This document shows, piece by piece, positions 34,901 to 49,900 of a stretch of DNA of 64,000 nt. Numbering within the stretch: the stretch's first letter is position 1; each line of letters opens with the position of its first letter. The notes below the pieces were generated by a model. The model was not told the origin of the DNA, searched no databases, and worked only from the letters and a program-made list of their open reading frames with translations. The position numbers and the translations under genes are program-made. The stretch comes from Litomosoides sigmodontis (lineage: Eukaryota; Nematoda; Chromadorea; Rhabditida; Onchocercidae), in NCBI GenBank assembly GCA_963070105.1, contig OY718804.1, positions 4,549,317 through 4,613,316 on the forward strand. The letters are read 5' to 3'.

Positions 34901-37900
34901 ATTCTCTCATACTATGGTAAGTTTTTATGGATTTTTAATTTTTCATTTAAAATTTTTAACTTTTTGTGAAAATAAAACTAAGCTAATTGAACTTCTAAGA
35001 GATGAAAATGTATTCAAACATATTTTATACATATTTTTTAAAAGCTAACAGATAATATTAGGGCAATGAGATTGCGGTAAGCGAATTATATATTTTATCA
35101 TTTTATTTAATTCGATATGTTTTAAATATTAAAATAGTAGTTGCATTACTAGTGAAGTGATTGTCAAAAATAATGCAGTGAAATGGTAGGATTATGATAA
35201 TTGAATTATGGATTATTAATTTTTCCTCAAATTACACATTTCATTTGAAGTGACTTCTATTTCAATCCACTTAGGTTTTACTTTCGGAAGGAATGCAGAG
35301 TGTGGCGTCATTGTTTGCTTAAATGAATTATTTGAATTTTTGTCAGCTTCACTGAAGTGAGGTTTATGAGACTTCAAAGGATAGAGCGATCAATAGATGA
35401 ATTTTCCGGTTTTTGTAGACATATATATATACACATGTTAGATCTCGAACTTGAGGATAATCTAAAGCTTTACAGTTACAAGTAAACACTGCTGGAAATA
35501 TTTAAAATTCATAAAAAAAACCCATTTCACCATTATTAATCGGTAAGTTCATGGGATATTTTAGGTCACTTTTAGGAAATATTTAAAATAAATGCGTGGA
35601 AAAGAATGTGTGAAAAAAAAATGCAACGATTTAGGTTACTCATAACGTTTCTTTCTAAAAATTCATTTTTTCCTCAATTTACAGGTAGCGCATAATCCTT
35701 TGCAATTTGTTACCGCACAGTCAGGCGCAATTGCCCTATGTGAACAAGCTAAGCAGCAGCTTATCATATCTGATCAGCAGAAACGGATACGTGATGAAGC
35801 TCGCAAAAATATGGTACAATGAGTGAAATTTCAATCAATTTTTCCTAATGATTCAAATTTTTGAGTTGAAGTTTTTTTCAAAATAAAAAATTAGTACTAA
35901 CGCGTAGTAATTCCAGTACAATGGTGGTGATGATGATGAAACAGGATGGCAATCAAACTTAGATTCATGGCTATCGAAACGGAAGACGGCTATTTTAAGA
36001 TGGAAAGATGATGCTCACTCATATAACTAATACTTTCAATTATATCCATAATAATAATTAATAATGAATTAATAATAATAACGACGTAATAATGCAATGA
36101 TTATAATTAATAATGGCAACTCTATTTTATGCTTTTCTAAAAAGAAACGAAATAAAATATTATAAAAGGAAAAAAGGTTATTTTGAACATAAATATGGAA
36201 GCGCACTGACATTTATTATTAATAAATTATTTGTGAATTAGTAAACTTGAATTATAAAATATATTTGCACTATATAAGTGTTCTTCGCATTTGAAAAAAA
36301 AATCTGTTGAAAATGAGCGATGATTTATAATTGAATGAATATAAAGCCTAATTAATTAATTAGTTGTGAAAATTATGTTCAACGATAGTGTTAAAATGCA
36401 TTTTTAAGAATTGAATTTTTTGTAATTTTCATGCTATGGTGCTAATTTAACAATTGGAAATAATTATGAAAATGTTTGGTTTGCAGGAATAAAGAGCAGG
36501 AAGGTATCGCTCAAAGTAAGGCTGTTCAGCAACAGACGAGAAACGATGCAATCAGCAATTCACAAAAGGTTAATTTAAAAAATTTTTTTAAAAAAAGTAA
36601 TTCAGCTAGAATTAATGAAATTTTTTCTTCATCCAAATCTTTTCTACTTTTTAACATTTATTTTGTTATATTTTTATTTCATTAATTTTCCCTCCCTCTT
36701 CTATCTCCCTTCCCTTCCAAGTACGCATACACGGTTTCTTGTGTTTTAATTAAAAATATTTAATTTTCAATAATTATGTGTGAATGCGTCATTCTTACGT
36801 TACCCAACAATGTAGAAGACATATTAGGTTAAGTTTTTTGGTGTGTACGTACTCAGTGAACACGTACGCACACACACACATACACACACACACGCACTCA
36901 CACGCAAAATTTTTGCATTCAAGTATTTTGACGTATAAGCTTTTTGATAAACACTTCATAAATCCAGCAAGGTTTGCAATGTGTCACAGGAAATTATACT
37001 GCAAGAATTGCTGATCAGAGCCATACGTAGAGAAGGTGAATGTCATCGTCAGTTTCGTAGGGTTGAATTTTCCGGTCTTGAATTTGTTGAAAATTTCATT
37101 TAACAGTTGTATAACTTTTAGTAGCATTTTTCGTTTAAATAATTTTCCATGCAAAAAAGTTAATGACTTCAATGATTGCAATAAAATGTGTATGTGTGTA
37201 TACGTGAGTTTCGTGAAAAAAATAGCATCCTTTTTTTTTTAAATTAAATTTATTACCTCTACGTGTGTGGGTGTGATAAAGTTGCTATGAGAAAGAAATG
37301 ACCATTCCAATCATCTCTTTCCTGGATTATTTCACAATTTTCACTATCACACTGATAATTCTTTTATCATTTTCCTCTTCCGTCTAACTTAGCAATTTTA
37401 CAATAAATTAAATATGAAAAAAGCTAGAAAAATTTTTGTTTTGACAAAGGAATGGGACAGTTCGTTGGAATAATTAATTCTTGAATTGTCACAATTTAAA
37501 GAGAAACTGATGAAGTTTCGAGAGTGTAATTCTCGAGTAAAATTCAGTGCACCAAGCACAACAGTATATCAGAGGGAAAGGAGGAAGAAAGAGAGAGGGA
37601 GGAAGGGACAGAGAGAGAGAGAGAGAGAGAAAGAGAGGGAAGGAGGGAGGGAGGGAGGATGGACCGTGGACGAAAGATAACGGCGATACTATTGCTACTG
37701 TCCTCATTTCCCAATGTACTAATGTCTTATCACGGCGAAAATATTATCATCGCAGATGTCATCAGCCTACACACACACACGTACACACGCGCGCGCATGC
37801 ACGCACGCACACACTTTAATGACAATAACATTCATCGTCGGTAAACCCATTAGATGTTTGTATTTCGGTATTCGTATAATTTGTCAGGTGGAAATACGTT

Positions 37901-40900
37901 TACTAGGAATGTAGGAGAAAATTGATTTCTCGTTTGATATTATTTAAATTTTAATATTAAAATTTCCTGAGTGTTTTAATATTTTATGCTTATTTTTACG
38001 TGAAATTTAACATCCTTTTCATCAGAAATTCTTGGTTTTCTTCACGGTGTTTACCCCTTTTTTGGGTTAAAGTTCACCAAATGACACCATTTTTACGTGA
38101 TGTACCATACTGCAGTCGTTACCGACCAATTCATTGCTCAGCGAAGTACGGCACTTGAAAGTTTCAATCGTAAATCTTTCGCTTTTCAATCGAACACTTT
38201 CATTTTTACGTACGTAGAAGCATTTTCAATGAAACCTTTTTTTTCTTGTAATTCGCAAATTTTAATTTCTATTGTAAAACTTATAACATAAGCGATAATA
38301 TCTTTTAGAAGAGTTCAATTGCAATGATCAATTTAATTAATGATGTTAAAAATAAAAGGAATAAATTTTCCTGCTAAATTTCACTGGCGAAATTTAACAA
38401 ACAAATTTCTCTTCTTTTTTTTCGCAACCATCCTTGAATGTTTCATTTCATTTCATTTCATTTTTTTTTGATTGTTTCTTTCTCTTAATAACCACCACTT
38501 CCATCATAATTATCATATCATCGCGAGAGGAGAAATTGTTGAAAATTTAGTGAAATAAATGAAATGTGACCTTTTCCCATTAAAAAATTCACACAGCTAA
38601 AGAAGTTCATTGGGAGAGAAGAAATCGTTGGACGCTGATGAACTGAAGCATTGTTTATTTCGAAATTAAAAGGGAGAAAGAAGGCGAGGAAGATATTTGA
38701 TGAAATGACCTCTAATTTAACCCCAACACTGTTGACTCACTCATTCGCACCCATCGCTTTTCGACGTTTACTTCCACTGCAAAGTTCTTGCAGTCATTTG
38801 GCCTTAATTGATTGTGTTCCAAATTTTGAAATTCATTTGCAAATGAATCAAACTGACATTGTGAGAGTTCCATTTTCTTTTTTTCTTTTTTCTTTGAAGA
38901 AAATTTTGCCACATCAATGTTAGTGAAATAATTTCATTTTTTTGAAAAAACTTTTTTTTTTAATTTTAAGAAATTTAAACTTTAACGATAGAAAGTTTTC
39001 ATTAATTCAGTTTATAATTCTATTATTTTTAACTGTTTTGAATTAATGAATGAAATGATTGAGTGGTGCAAATAATCTCCTATCATTATTCATTTAATCT
39101 CGTTTATTCTTTTAATATTAAAGAAGAAAAGTTCAAATGTCAACGTGCAAATTATATACTGGATATACAATTAATTATTTGTTAAATTATAATTAATTAT
39201 TTGTTAAATTTCCAAAAACAACTTAATTGAATCGGGTGAGCCCGGTTAGCTCAGTCGGTAGAGCACCAGACTCTTAATCTGGCTGTCGCGGGTTCGAGCC
39301 CCGCATCGGGCTGCAGTTGCTTGTTTGTTTTAACGGATTATCAAAAATACTCCGTTATCAAAATAAATAAGTGGGTGTGGTGTTTTGCAGTACCTGGAAA
39401 TACCGGGAATATGTGCAAATGTTGCTGGGAGTTAGATGGTTGAGAACTTATGGTTTGTTTATTTGAACCATCAAATTAAGATTTATGAAGTACACAATTA
39501 CTATAAAAGTATGATCGATTTGCAATTTATCAATCGTAACGCTTCACTGTTTTCGATTTACGGTACGTTATATGGACAATTAAATATCAGTTGAAATTTA
39601 AAAAATATGATATTGGAAATGGAATAGATAGAACTTATGATATTAGTGATAGCTGCTACCTTTGAGGAATTATTGGATGTTTTGTGATGCAAGCAATGAG
39701 ATTTCGATGTTGAAATGGTTCAGTATTTCAGTTCCAAGCTGTACAATGTCTATACTGTCGCTCCCTCATCTCTTTTTCTCATTGAAATTTGAATTATTGT
39801 TACTTCATGTGCAACAGTCGATTTGCAAATTTTGTTTTCTGACTTTCATTCGTTTTCTTTCTGACCCAATTAATGCATTATTTCACTGCTGTAAAGTGCT
39901 CATGATAATTTGAAATTAATAGAAATCACGACTAATCAAGTTTTTCTTGTTAGTTAACAGACACCTAGCTTCACTGTTTGAAATAAACGATTGAGTTATA
40001 CAAATTAATATAATTAACATTTATTGAAATTTCAATTTTCATTTAGAATTTCATTTCCTTCCTACAATTATCGTTGCTATTTGAATAATTAACAAGTATT
40101 TATTGATTGAAATGCCTATTATTAAATTTTGAAGTTGGTGTTTTGTATTAATCCCTTGAACTATGCAAATTTCCTCCCTCTCTAAATTCGCTTAAATGAT
40201 TTTGAGATTAAACATTGCTCGCTTATGATGGAGAAGAAAAAACTTCGTAGAATATCCATTCTAATCACACTTTTCTTCATTTATTAATTCCATTTTTTTA
40301 TTTTTTTAATGAGTGAAATTAACCAATAATGGACTGATTAAAACTAATAGCTAGGAGATTGTGTTGTAAATTAGTATTGTTAATGAGTAATTTGTTAGTT
40401 ATAAATGTTAAAATTATTGGAATAAAATAGCGGAAAAGTGGAACCAAAACTAACATTTACAAATAAGAAATTTAAACTGTAAGAATTTCTTTATTAAACT
40501 TTTAAAATGGTAAGAAAAGCGCAAAAAAAAGGTGCTAATAATTTGTTGCGTAAATTGGCTATATTTAAAAATTTTTAAATTCATTTAATTGCGAAAATAG
40601 TTTTTTCTATTTACAGGAGAGGAATTGTTGCCTAATACCTAATCCATCACTATCAGAGGAGCATCAGGAAGACTCGGGAATCGAGAATAACTGCCGAGGT
40701 AGCTCCGTTGACGATCATTCGCCGGCCACATCTGTTGATTTCTATCCATCAAGTTCGTTCTTTTGCTACCCCATTTTTCTTTAAAAAAAAACAAAATTTA
40801 AATTTCAAAACGAAAAAGGAATTGTGCGAGTGCATTTCACCTCACTTGGAAGTACAATAATATTTAATTGACTTTTCACATTTGAAAAAAGGAAAATTTT

Positions 40901-43900
40901 CCTAATCAATCTCATCAAATTTTATGATCTGTAAATCTTTTTCTCTCTCTCTCCCGTGATGAGAAAAATACAATTTTTGACCTAAATTCTATAAAATTTA
41001 TGTATTTTGTTGTTTTCCTTCTCTCTTTCTTAAAAAAGAGTGAGTGAGTGAGTGAGTGAGTGAGAGAGAGAGAGAGAGAATTAAAGGTTGTATGTGATAA
41101 ATTAACATTGAAAATGATATAATTGAATTTCAGTTTTTCCTCTTTTTTTTGTTTTCCTTTTTGTCTTTCAGTTGAATTAAGTCAGTTGGACACGAGGCAT
41201 TATTCGCTTACTTCGTCGCTGTCACCATCGCCGCAAAGCCATCAACAGCACTGCTCCCAGCATCCTCAGCTACCATCCTCATCAATTCGATCTTTTCCTG
41301 AAAAAAGCTTTACTCATCCCATACGTAATTACAGTAGCAGTAGTGGTAGCAGTAGTAGTGGTAGTACAACTGCTACAGAACATACTTACTCCATTCCTTC
41401 AACTAGCAAATTACATCGTACAAGTACAATCACAACAGCTGACCTCCCTCAACAGGTTTACTTCCAACTATTTGTTTTTCCTTTTGCGCACAGATTAATC
41501 ACTACTACTACTAACAGAAATTTCAATTATCAACTTAGCGGTGATAACTCTTTGCTTAATTATCATTTGCAACTATTATTGATTGATATTTTGGATGTTT
41601 AGCAAGTGACGGGGCATATTCATTGAAGAGTAAAGCAAACTTCAAGTGGAGAAGGAGGGGAAAAGTGGAAAGAAGCTTGCTCTTCTTTTTTTTGCAAATT
41701 TTTAAACTGTTAGCTTGTCCTTGAGAACTCGTGGTAGCTTGCTGAAATTAGCACTAAATCACTGGTGACAGTACCTCATCAAATTGATCCACTCTTGCTA
41801 TTTCACAATTTCAGGGTCCGTCAATACGTTTAATTCATCTGTTTACTTATTTCTAAATGATGATATCTTAGAGACAGAGAAAAATAAGCCAGTTAGCTTA
41901 TTACTAAACAATACATTACGATTTACGTTAATTAATTTTCTCCTCTCCTTTCTCTTATATTAATTTTATATTAAATTATATATTATTTTGGTAAATTTAT
42001 TTTTTAATTTTGAAATCTTTTTAAACGTTACATTAGTTTAATTGCTTATGAAAATTTGCGTTAGTGAATCTATCGATTAAGATACTTGACTTTTACTCAC
42101 TTACTTAATTCAATATAATATATGCGCAATTCTTTATTTCTAATTATTCATTGAACCCAATCCTTCAAGTTTTATGTCTTAACGCTGTTGCTTAAAGTTA
42201 AGGACACTGTGAAACAGTAATTTCAAAATCCAAGTGGAAAAATTAAATTCATTCCTTGAAGCCTTACACTATTGTTTTCAATGTTATACACAAACTTTTA
42301 AAATGAAAAATTACTTCATTGAACTTGGAAATTTTAAAAATTAAAAGGATTTAATTGCTGCACTTGAAATGTATTATCGTGTTGCGTGCCTTTTTAGAGT
42401 CAATCACGAAGTGATAATTCGCAAAAGTATCTTCTTGGTGAACCGTCCGACTCAGATAGCGATTTGCCAGCACCGCCGGATTATCTCCTACCGGCCACGC
42501 TAGCAGGAAAACAATCAGTAACATCGGGAAATAATTTATATGGTCGAAGTGAATACATCAACATGGTTTCTTTTCGTTTGCTACTTTTTACTGAACGTGA
42601 ACTTACACGTTTAGACAACGCTTAACCTTCTTTTTTCCAAATAAACTGATTTCTAGTAATTTCGAAAATAGTTGTTTCAGAAAGGCAATTCTTCAAATAC
42701 TTCATTATCAGTAACAAAACGTGAGCCATTATCGACGTTAAGCGGAAAACGTAATACACCGATGCCTGCGACAGAGAGTGGTAGTATACTATTTTCTTCT
42801 AAAATTCACCAAAAAATTTTTTTAATTTTCTCAACTTTCTTATTAATTGGTTGTGAGACGTGTTAAAAATTTGTTGATTTCACAGGTAAATTGAACTTCC
42901 AAATGGATTATTGTTTACGTCTATTTTTGCTACATTATTTTTTAAAGAAAAACTGAAAAGCAAACGCCTAATTAACGCAAAGTAAATTAATGCAAAGTAA
43001 AGTGTCACGTAATAGATTGTAAATGTTTGCGTGCCGACACGTAATACTTTTAGACGTTATCAGTTTTTGTAAATGTGTAAAAAAGTAGTTGCTGAAACAT
43101 TTCAAGTTTCAATTGGCATCATCGAATCTTGTCGTGAGCACTCAGCGGCAAGTGTCACAAGCGTGAAATTTCCAGCACCTCGTCAAACTAATTCCTCGTC
43201 ATCTCATAATTGTACTAAAATAATGACAAATGAGAGAAGCGACGACGACGCACAAGTTATCACCAATGATAATACTAATAAATCAAAACAAGTTTGTCGC
43301 TCCCTTTTCATTCTCATCATCTTTTTTTTTTAAAAAAAAAACATTACAGATATATATATATATATATGCATAAATTATCAATTAGTGAATTTCAATTTGA
43401 TTTCTGAATTACTAAAATTTGATAATTCATTCTCACTATACTATTTTCAATCATTGGCAGGTAGCATCACAATTCTTACCGTACACTTCAACAACACTCT
43501 CATCAGTTCAAGCTAGAGGACATCATGTAGCAACGATCGATGGAACCTATCCACGTACATCACCTAAATTTTCACGCACTACTCGTATGACAAATGACGT
43601 CCATGAGGTGATTCTTACAATTCCTTCGTATTTTATGAGATTAAACTGAGAAATTTACTTCTTAAGTATCAATTATCTATTGTACAGCTTTTGTTCACTT
43701 GCTTATAATGTGGCTGATTCGTATTTGATGAAAATGTTTGCGTATGTATTTAAAATTTTTCCAGCTAGTTAATTGGCTCAATTTTTAATTAGTTCTAAAA
43801 ATGTTTGGCGTAATTTATTTTTGTTCATTTGTAATTGGATAAAACTAATTTTAACTAGTTCATTTGCTTCATATGAGCAGCGAAATAAATTAGCATCAGT

Positions 43901-46900
43901 AAATATTAATGGCAAATATTTCATGCAGAAATTTAAATTTTCTGTTTAAAAGGAATCTTCTATTAAATGATTCCATTCGTCTTTGAATGTTCTTTTTTCA
44001 TTTCAATTTGAAGCTATACGTGTAATTAATTAACAGTTACTATATCTCTTTTTCTATCTATTTGTTAATTATGTCAAGAAAATTCTTCCATTCCACTGCC
44101 ATTTTCTGGTCATTTCTTTTCATTCATCAATTCTTCCAATCCAAATTTTACGCGAAAACAACGAATGAATGAATTGAAATTATTTCTAAAAACTATTTGA
44201 ACTTTTTCTTTGTCTTTTCAAATTTCCATTTTGATTATTTGCGCAAACCTGTGCAGGTAGCAGTTCCAAAATCTCAATTGAAGACAGTTGATATTCAATT
44301 TGAAGACAAACCAGGTGCCGCTTATCAGCCGAGCAATCTCGACAGGAGTAATACGAAAATGGTAGGTTAAAATTTTTTTTTATGAATTTTTTAAATGCTC
44401 CCAAAATATTCCAAATATTAATAAGCTAACAGTCACACAAGAGAAGGAACATTGAAATATCTTTTGCTTTTTTTTCAACTGATCGAAAACAGCAACACAA
44501 CTATTTCGACGAAAAAATTTATTCATTGAAAATGAATTGATTATTTCCACGTGCAATTTCATTTCATGAAGAAAAGAAACGTAAATGCAAAAAGATTGAC
44601 CTAATCGTTAATCCAAACATATGCATTCTTTTTTTTTAGGGCCTACAAAATACTGCTGGTGAAACGATTAATGTGAAGATTAATTTAAATAACGAGGATG
44701 GAACTGATGCAAGGAAACACTTTGGTTTTACAGTTACTGGCGGTAAAGATAAAAGTGCGCCAGTGAAAATTGATGCTGTTATTGTGGGAACACCTGCTGA
44801 TCAAGCTGGGCTACAGGTCTCTCATTCTCTTTTCTTTTCTCTCCACGAAATTACGTAAGTCTTTGAGTGTTTAAATTTCATTCCCTTCAAAATTAATCCA
44901 TCTATTGCAAAATTCATGTGTAATATTTTGTGAAATGATTCATTGAAAATTTGAGAGTGTTGAAGTGGCATGAAGTAAAATGAAATAAGCGACGAGAATG
45001 CATCGTTTAAATGATAAATTATCGAATAATTAAATTTCATCCCTTCATTGATCACACATAATTATTGTTAGAAATGAAATTTCTACTTCAATTAAAATTT
45101 GCTGAATGTTTGAATTACGTGATGCGTGAAGGAAGAAAAAATTTAGGTTGGTGACTTGGTATTGAGCATAAACGGCGAATCGCTAGCCGATAGATATTAT
45201 CAGTGTGTTGTGAGAATGTTGCATGAAGCGGAACGTGTCGGTGACGTTGAATTAAGGATTCGACGATCTGATAATTCTGTGATTGGTATTAATTTGAATT
45301 GAAATCGAGCAACTTTTTCCACGGGGACAATGAATTCCACTCGCAAATAAATATCAATTTTGAAGTCAAACAGAAACTGATCGATCGATGCTGCGTATCT
45401 ATCACTTTCTAAGAACAAAGCCGCTTTTTTGCTTAGCAAATAACTAAAACAATTAATAAATTAATTTTAATATTGCAGAATTTTTGGTCTGATAAAGTCG
45501 TGAAGAAATTGTTACACGTCTGCGTCTTACGAGAAGTTAAACTTCATTTCCGTTATTAATTTTATTTTTTCTCACATTTTTCTTAGGTCCGCGTATATCA
45601 ACGGAAAATCCTACGCCAGCAATCGACCAACGATCAGCATTTTCATTTGATCAAAAGCGAGCATTGTTTGACGACAAATATGCCAGTAAAGGTAGCGCTT
45701 CTTCCAGAGGAACTCGAAAACCGAAACATTCTTCTCCAACACATAAATGGTCAAGCGCAAACCTGAGCAAACAACCGGAAAATGGTAGGGAAATTCCTGA
45801 ACATCTGGATTTTTAGCAAAATATTTGAAATTTTGAAAAGGAAAACAATGGAAGCATTTAATACACATTATTTCAGTAGGAATTCAGAAAACAAGAATTA
45901 TATAATCAAATTGAATTGGTGAAAAGAGGGGTTTTTCAATTATCTAAGATCGTAACTTCTGGCATTCGAATTTGTTGTTTATCCACTAATTTAATTAATT
46001 CATTTAAATTTATTGTCCGCTTTATTGAATTCGTTCACTGCGCCTGTCTGTCTGTCTGTTCGTTTCTGAATTTCAATATTTCTACTGTGTTTGTCGGGCA
46101 CTTCTAATAATTTAATTGAATTATTAATATTCCTTCCATTTATGAAATCTTCAGGCGATCAAGTTGAAATCCGTTCTTGTTTTAGCACCTTCTGTTACGG
46201 TTGCGGCTGTTGCACATAATGTGAAAGATGGAGTTATTACTCGTAGCAATTCCGCCTTGTCATCATCAGTTTCAAATCCGGACGATGATGATCCACGAAT
46301 GGCATATGTGAGCGGAAAATATGCTATGCGTCACTCACGTGAACGTTTTTCCAGTCGTACATCGCTGGCTAGCAGTGCATCATGTTCCGTAACCGGTGGT
46401 GGTGGTGATCCGGACTATCGTGTCACATCGTTGCACGATAAGCCAAAACCCGGTAAATTAACAGACTTCATACCGGAAGTGGAGCGGAAAACAGATATTG
46501 GTTGTGATCAAGATGATGGCGCTTCCGCTTATAGTTCGAACTTCTCCAGACGAGGTCTTATCTTTTGCAACCGAAGTTGGAATATTCCAAAAACAATATG
46601 TGGAGCGAAATTTTAATTTTATGGCTTTTAAGTGTTCAAAAATTAATTCACTAATTAAAACATTTCATTTCTCCCCATTTTTCGGTGATTGCTTTTTCCA
46701 TTATTCCATTATTCACAATAATATTAATAATAGTTATTATTATGATTAATTATTCTGTTTGTAAATTGAACCAAACAAATAATTTAAATGTGATAATTGA
46801 GGAAATGGACGTGTGATATGGTTTTTATATTTAAGAACGTAAACGTAAGTACGTAAACGAGCTTTATGAAATTTAACTGTAGTAGATTTGATAGATTTAA

Positions 46901-49900
46901 ATAAAGAGCAGCGAATAAGTTATAGAAAGCGATCTTGACGGTTTCACAAATTTGTTCACTACTGAGGATGATGGTGAAGTGCCACTTGTATTGCGTAATT
47001 ATGACGTTACACCAGTTCGAAGCATTACAACATCACCAATACAACATAAGGTATTCAGGCTTCACACCTCCTTTCCTCACTTATAAAAACATCGTCACTG
47101 TTTAACTTTACCTTACTGTACTTTACTTAATATCAAATTTATTAAAAATTAAATGATATCCATTCATTTAGGATTTAAATTAAATGCCCAAGATGAATTA
47201 TTAAATGCCATTTCATTTCGCATTGCCATTCAAAGATGCAATGGCAAGTGCACTGCGTCAGTTTTAAAAATTAAAAAGAAACCAATTTCAGATAAGTTAT
47301 TGGATGAAGAAGGATGAGGCGAGAACGATGTCGTTGCCGAGAAATATCGGTGGTGAATATCGACGAAATGGTTACGTGGTACCGTGCAACCTGCAAAGTA
47401 CTATCAAATCAACCATTCAGGTTAATTGTAGTAGTGTTTACGTCCAAAAAATGATAAAACTATTTTTTTTTTAAATTAATAATATTTGTGAGGAATGCGT
47501 AATTTTAGAGAAATGTAGCAATGACTGAAGGAAATGGTATCGATGGTAGTAGCAATGATCAAGTGAAGACAGCGGTTAGTTAGCTTAGTCTGTTAAGACG
47601 TGAAGCTGTAGAAGTGTGAATTTAGGAAGCGTTAAGGTATGGCCTAAAATGCATTTCAAAACACATTCCTAAGTGTGAATTCTAAAAACGAGAATTATCC
47701 CTTCACAAATAATAAGTTTTTCCTGTACTATTCCCAGAAAGTTTATACTCATTGTGCTAGATTTTTTTTTTAAATAAGAAATAAATTTACTTTATCTGAA
47801 CTTGCAATCCTTCAATGAATATGTAAACTGTTTCGAAGTTTTTTTTTCCTTTTAACTTTTGAATTTGTAGATACCTATCCTTTGATACATTTTCATTTCT
47901 CTGTTCGAAATTGATTAAACCAATGTTGCGCATTTAGGATTCCCGGGATTGGCGTGAGATGATCGAGCAACAACGTTTGCCAAGTTCCGGTGGTCCGGAG
48001 AGTCGTCATCGAGTTGATGTCGAATCGAAGCTTCAAGTTCATCCAAACAACGATACTGAAGCACATTATAGGCTAGAAACTTTTAATTCTGGAAAATTTT
48101 TTATTCAAAATTTTTTTTCTTTCGGATAACTTCGCATTAGCAATTTAGTTTGGATTTGAATTATGCCAGAAAAAATAACCCAATTAATTTAATTCTCTAT
48201 TAAGTTCACGTTATGGAAGCGCTAAGGTGACAAGCAGGCATGCGTTGCAATCGGAAGCAGCACGAATGAAGAAGTCCGATTCCGGCACCGACAATCTTTC
48301 ATCCGTTGATCAGTTCAGATCACTTGAGGGCAGTCAATCTGTTGCATCTAACTCGAGCAGAGCCAACGCGGTAGATAATTTCTCTTTCATAAAATCAACA
48401 GTGAAGTGTTACACTACAAAAATTGTGCTTAATAAATTCGATGAATTTCAAAACTTCTTCAGCACTCATTCGATTAGATAAAATTTTTTCACATTCAATT
48501 TCAAATGGTTCTACCCAAGTAATTACAATAAAAATAATTAAAAAACTGGGAAAGTATTCCCTTACGCTAACATAGCTTGCAACAATCAGTTTCAGCAAAG
48601 GTTAAGTTAACCCCTGTTTAACAAAACCCACAGGTAGCTAGCTGATAATAATGTACCTATCAAAGAAAAGTTAAGTTTAATTAGGTACATCTAAGCGGCA
48701 GGCCTTTTAGCTATGAATGCTTCTTTCTTACTGTGTAAAATTCAATTGCTATCTAAATTATTGTGTTCCTTAGCTGCAAATATTCCATATTCAAATGATG
48801 TCCTACGAACTGATAAAGTTAGAGTGAACGGTCAACGTTTTAATTAGTCATTTGAATAATAGTTCGAAGTGTCCACCATGATATTTCCTTATTCCTTTGA
48901 TCTTTTTGCAGTCAGATGAACCAAACAGCCGTAAGGCGGCGATCAGTAAGTCCTCGTCAAATACCGACGAACCGGTGCTATCAGTAAGTGGCAAACATCG
49001 GTGCTCACATTGTAACATGGAACTTGGCAAGTTGCAATAATAAGTTATTATTAAATAGAACTACGCTTCACTTCACGCTTAACGCTACGCTTCATTATTA
49101 CGTGTGGAAGTGTCTTCTGTCTTTTTTTTTCTCTCAGTGAGAAGTATTTCATTGCTTTCTTCTTCCTCTTCCTTAAATTATCAAGCTATTTTCTTTTTCA
49201 CTCAAAAAAGAATGGATATTCCACAAGCTTGGGATTAATATTACATTTTAAACTTGCATGAAACTTTAGCATTCACTTTTTTTTTCTTTTCTAAAACCAT
49301 TTTTCGGAAGCGAAAAGTCTTGTAGGATTGCTTTAAAGAAGCATAACAACACACTGTTCCTTTTTCGCTTATTGTCCAAAATTCATTTTTAGCAAATTGT
49401 AAATGTGACGTACGCTTCCAAATACCGATCTACCTACGTCTATCATGCGTGTATGTAATGTTATCAACCAACCTATCTTAGCCTTTTACTGCCTTAAAAA
49501 ATGGAAATCAAACAATATGCCTGCTATACTTATTACTAGCATTGAAGTAAATGCGTGCTTATGATTTTAATTCGAATCTCAGTAATTATGCATAGGTAAA
49601 TTTAATTATTAATCATAAGAGCACATTTATCATTTGTAATAGATATTACTTGTATAAGTTAAGTTAACCACGATTAATCATTATTTTTACTCATGAGGAA
49701 TGTGCATGTTGCACCAATTATTTTCATTACCTTTTATAGGACGTGGTGCTGCGATGATCATTGAATCGTTGAATTTGTTCTATCATTTGAGCTGCTTCCG
49801 ATGCTACGTTTGCAAGATGACGTTGGGAAACGGAACACGTGGTACCGATGTTCGGGTCCGTGATTCTAAGCTTCATTGCCAAAATTGCTACAGCAGTAAG

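Noticed and set aside
37659..37844. Small secreted-protein-like frame (hydrophobic N-terminus)
   Set aside because: It is built largely from GA and CA microsatellites inside an intron, with no conserved features.
46164..46185. Start codon-like M at the beginning of the 46.2-kb frame as a new gene start
   Set aside because: The phase-correct acceptor TTTTAG at 46181-46185 joins this exon to 45587-45784, so it is internal.
48508..48530. Spliced-leader-like sequence (GGTTCTACCCAAG)
   Set aside because: Only a partial match to the nematode SL1 core, without the full 22-nt leader, a donor or an snRNA-like 3' part.
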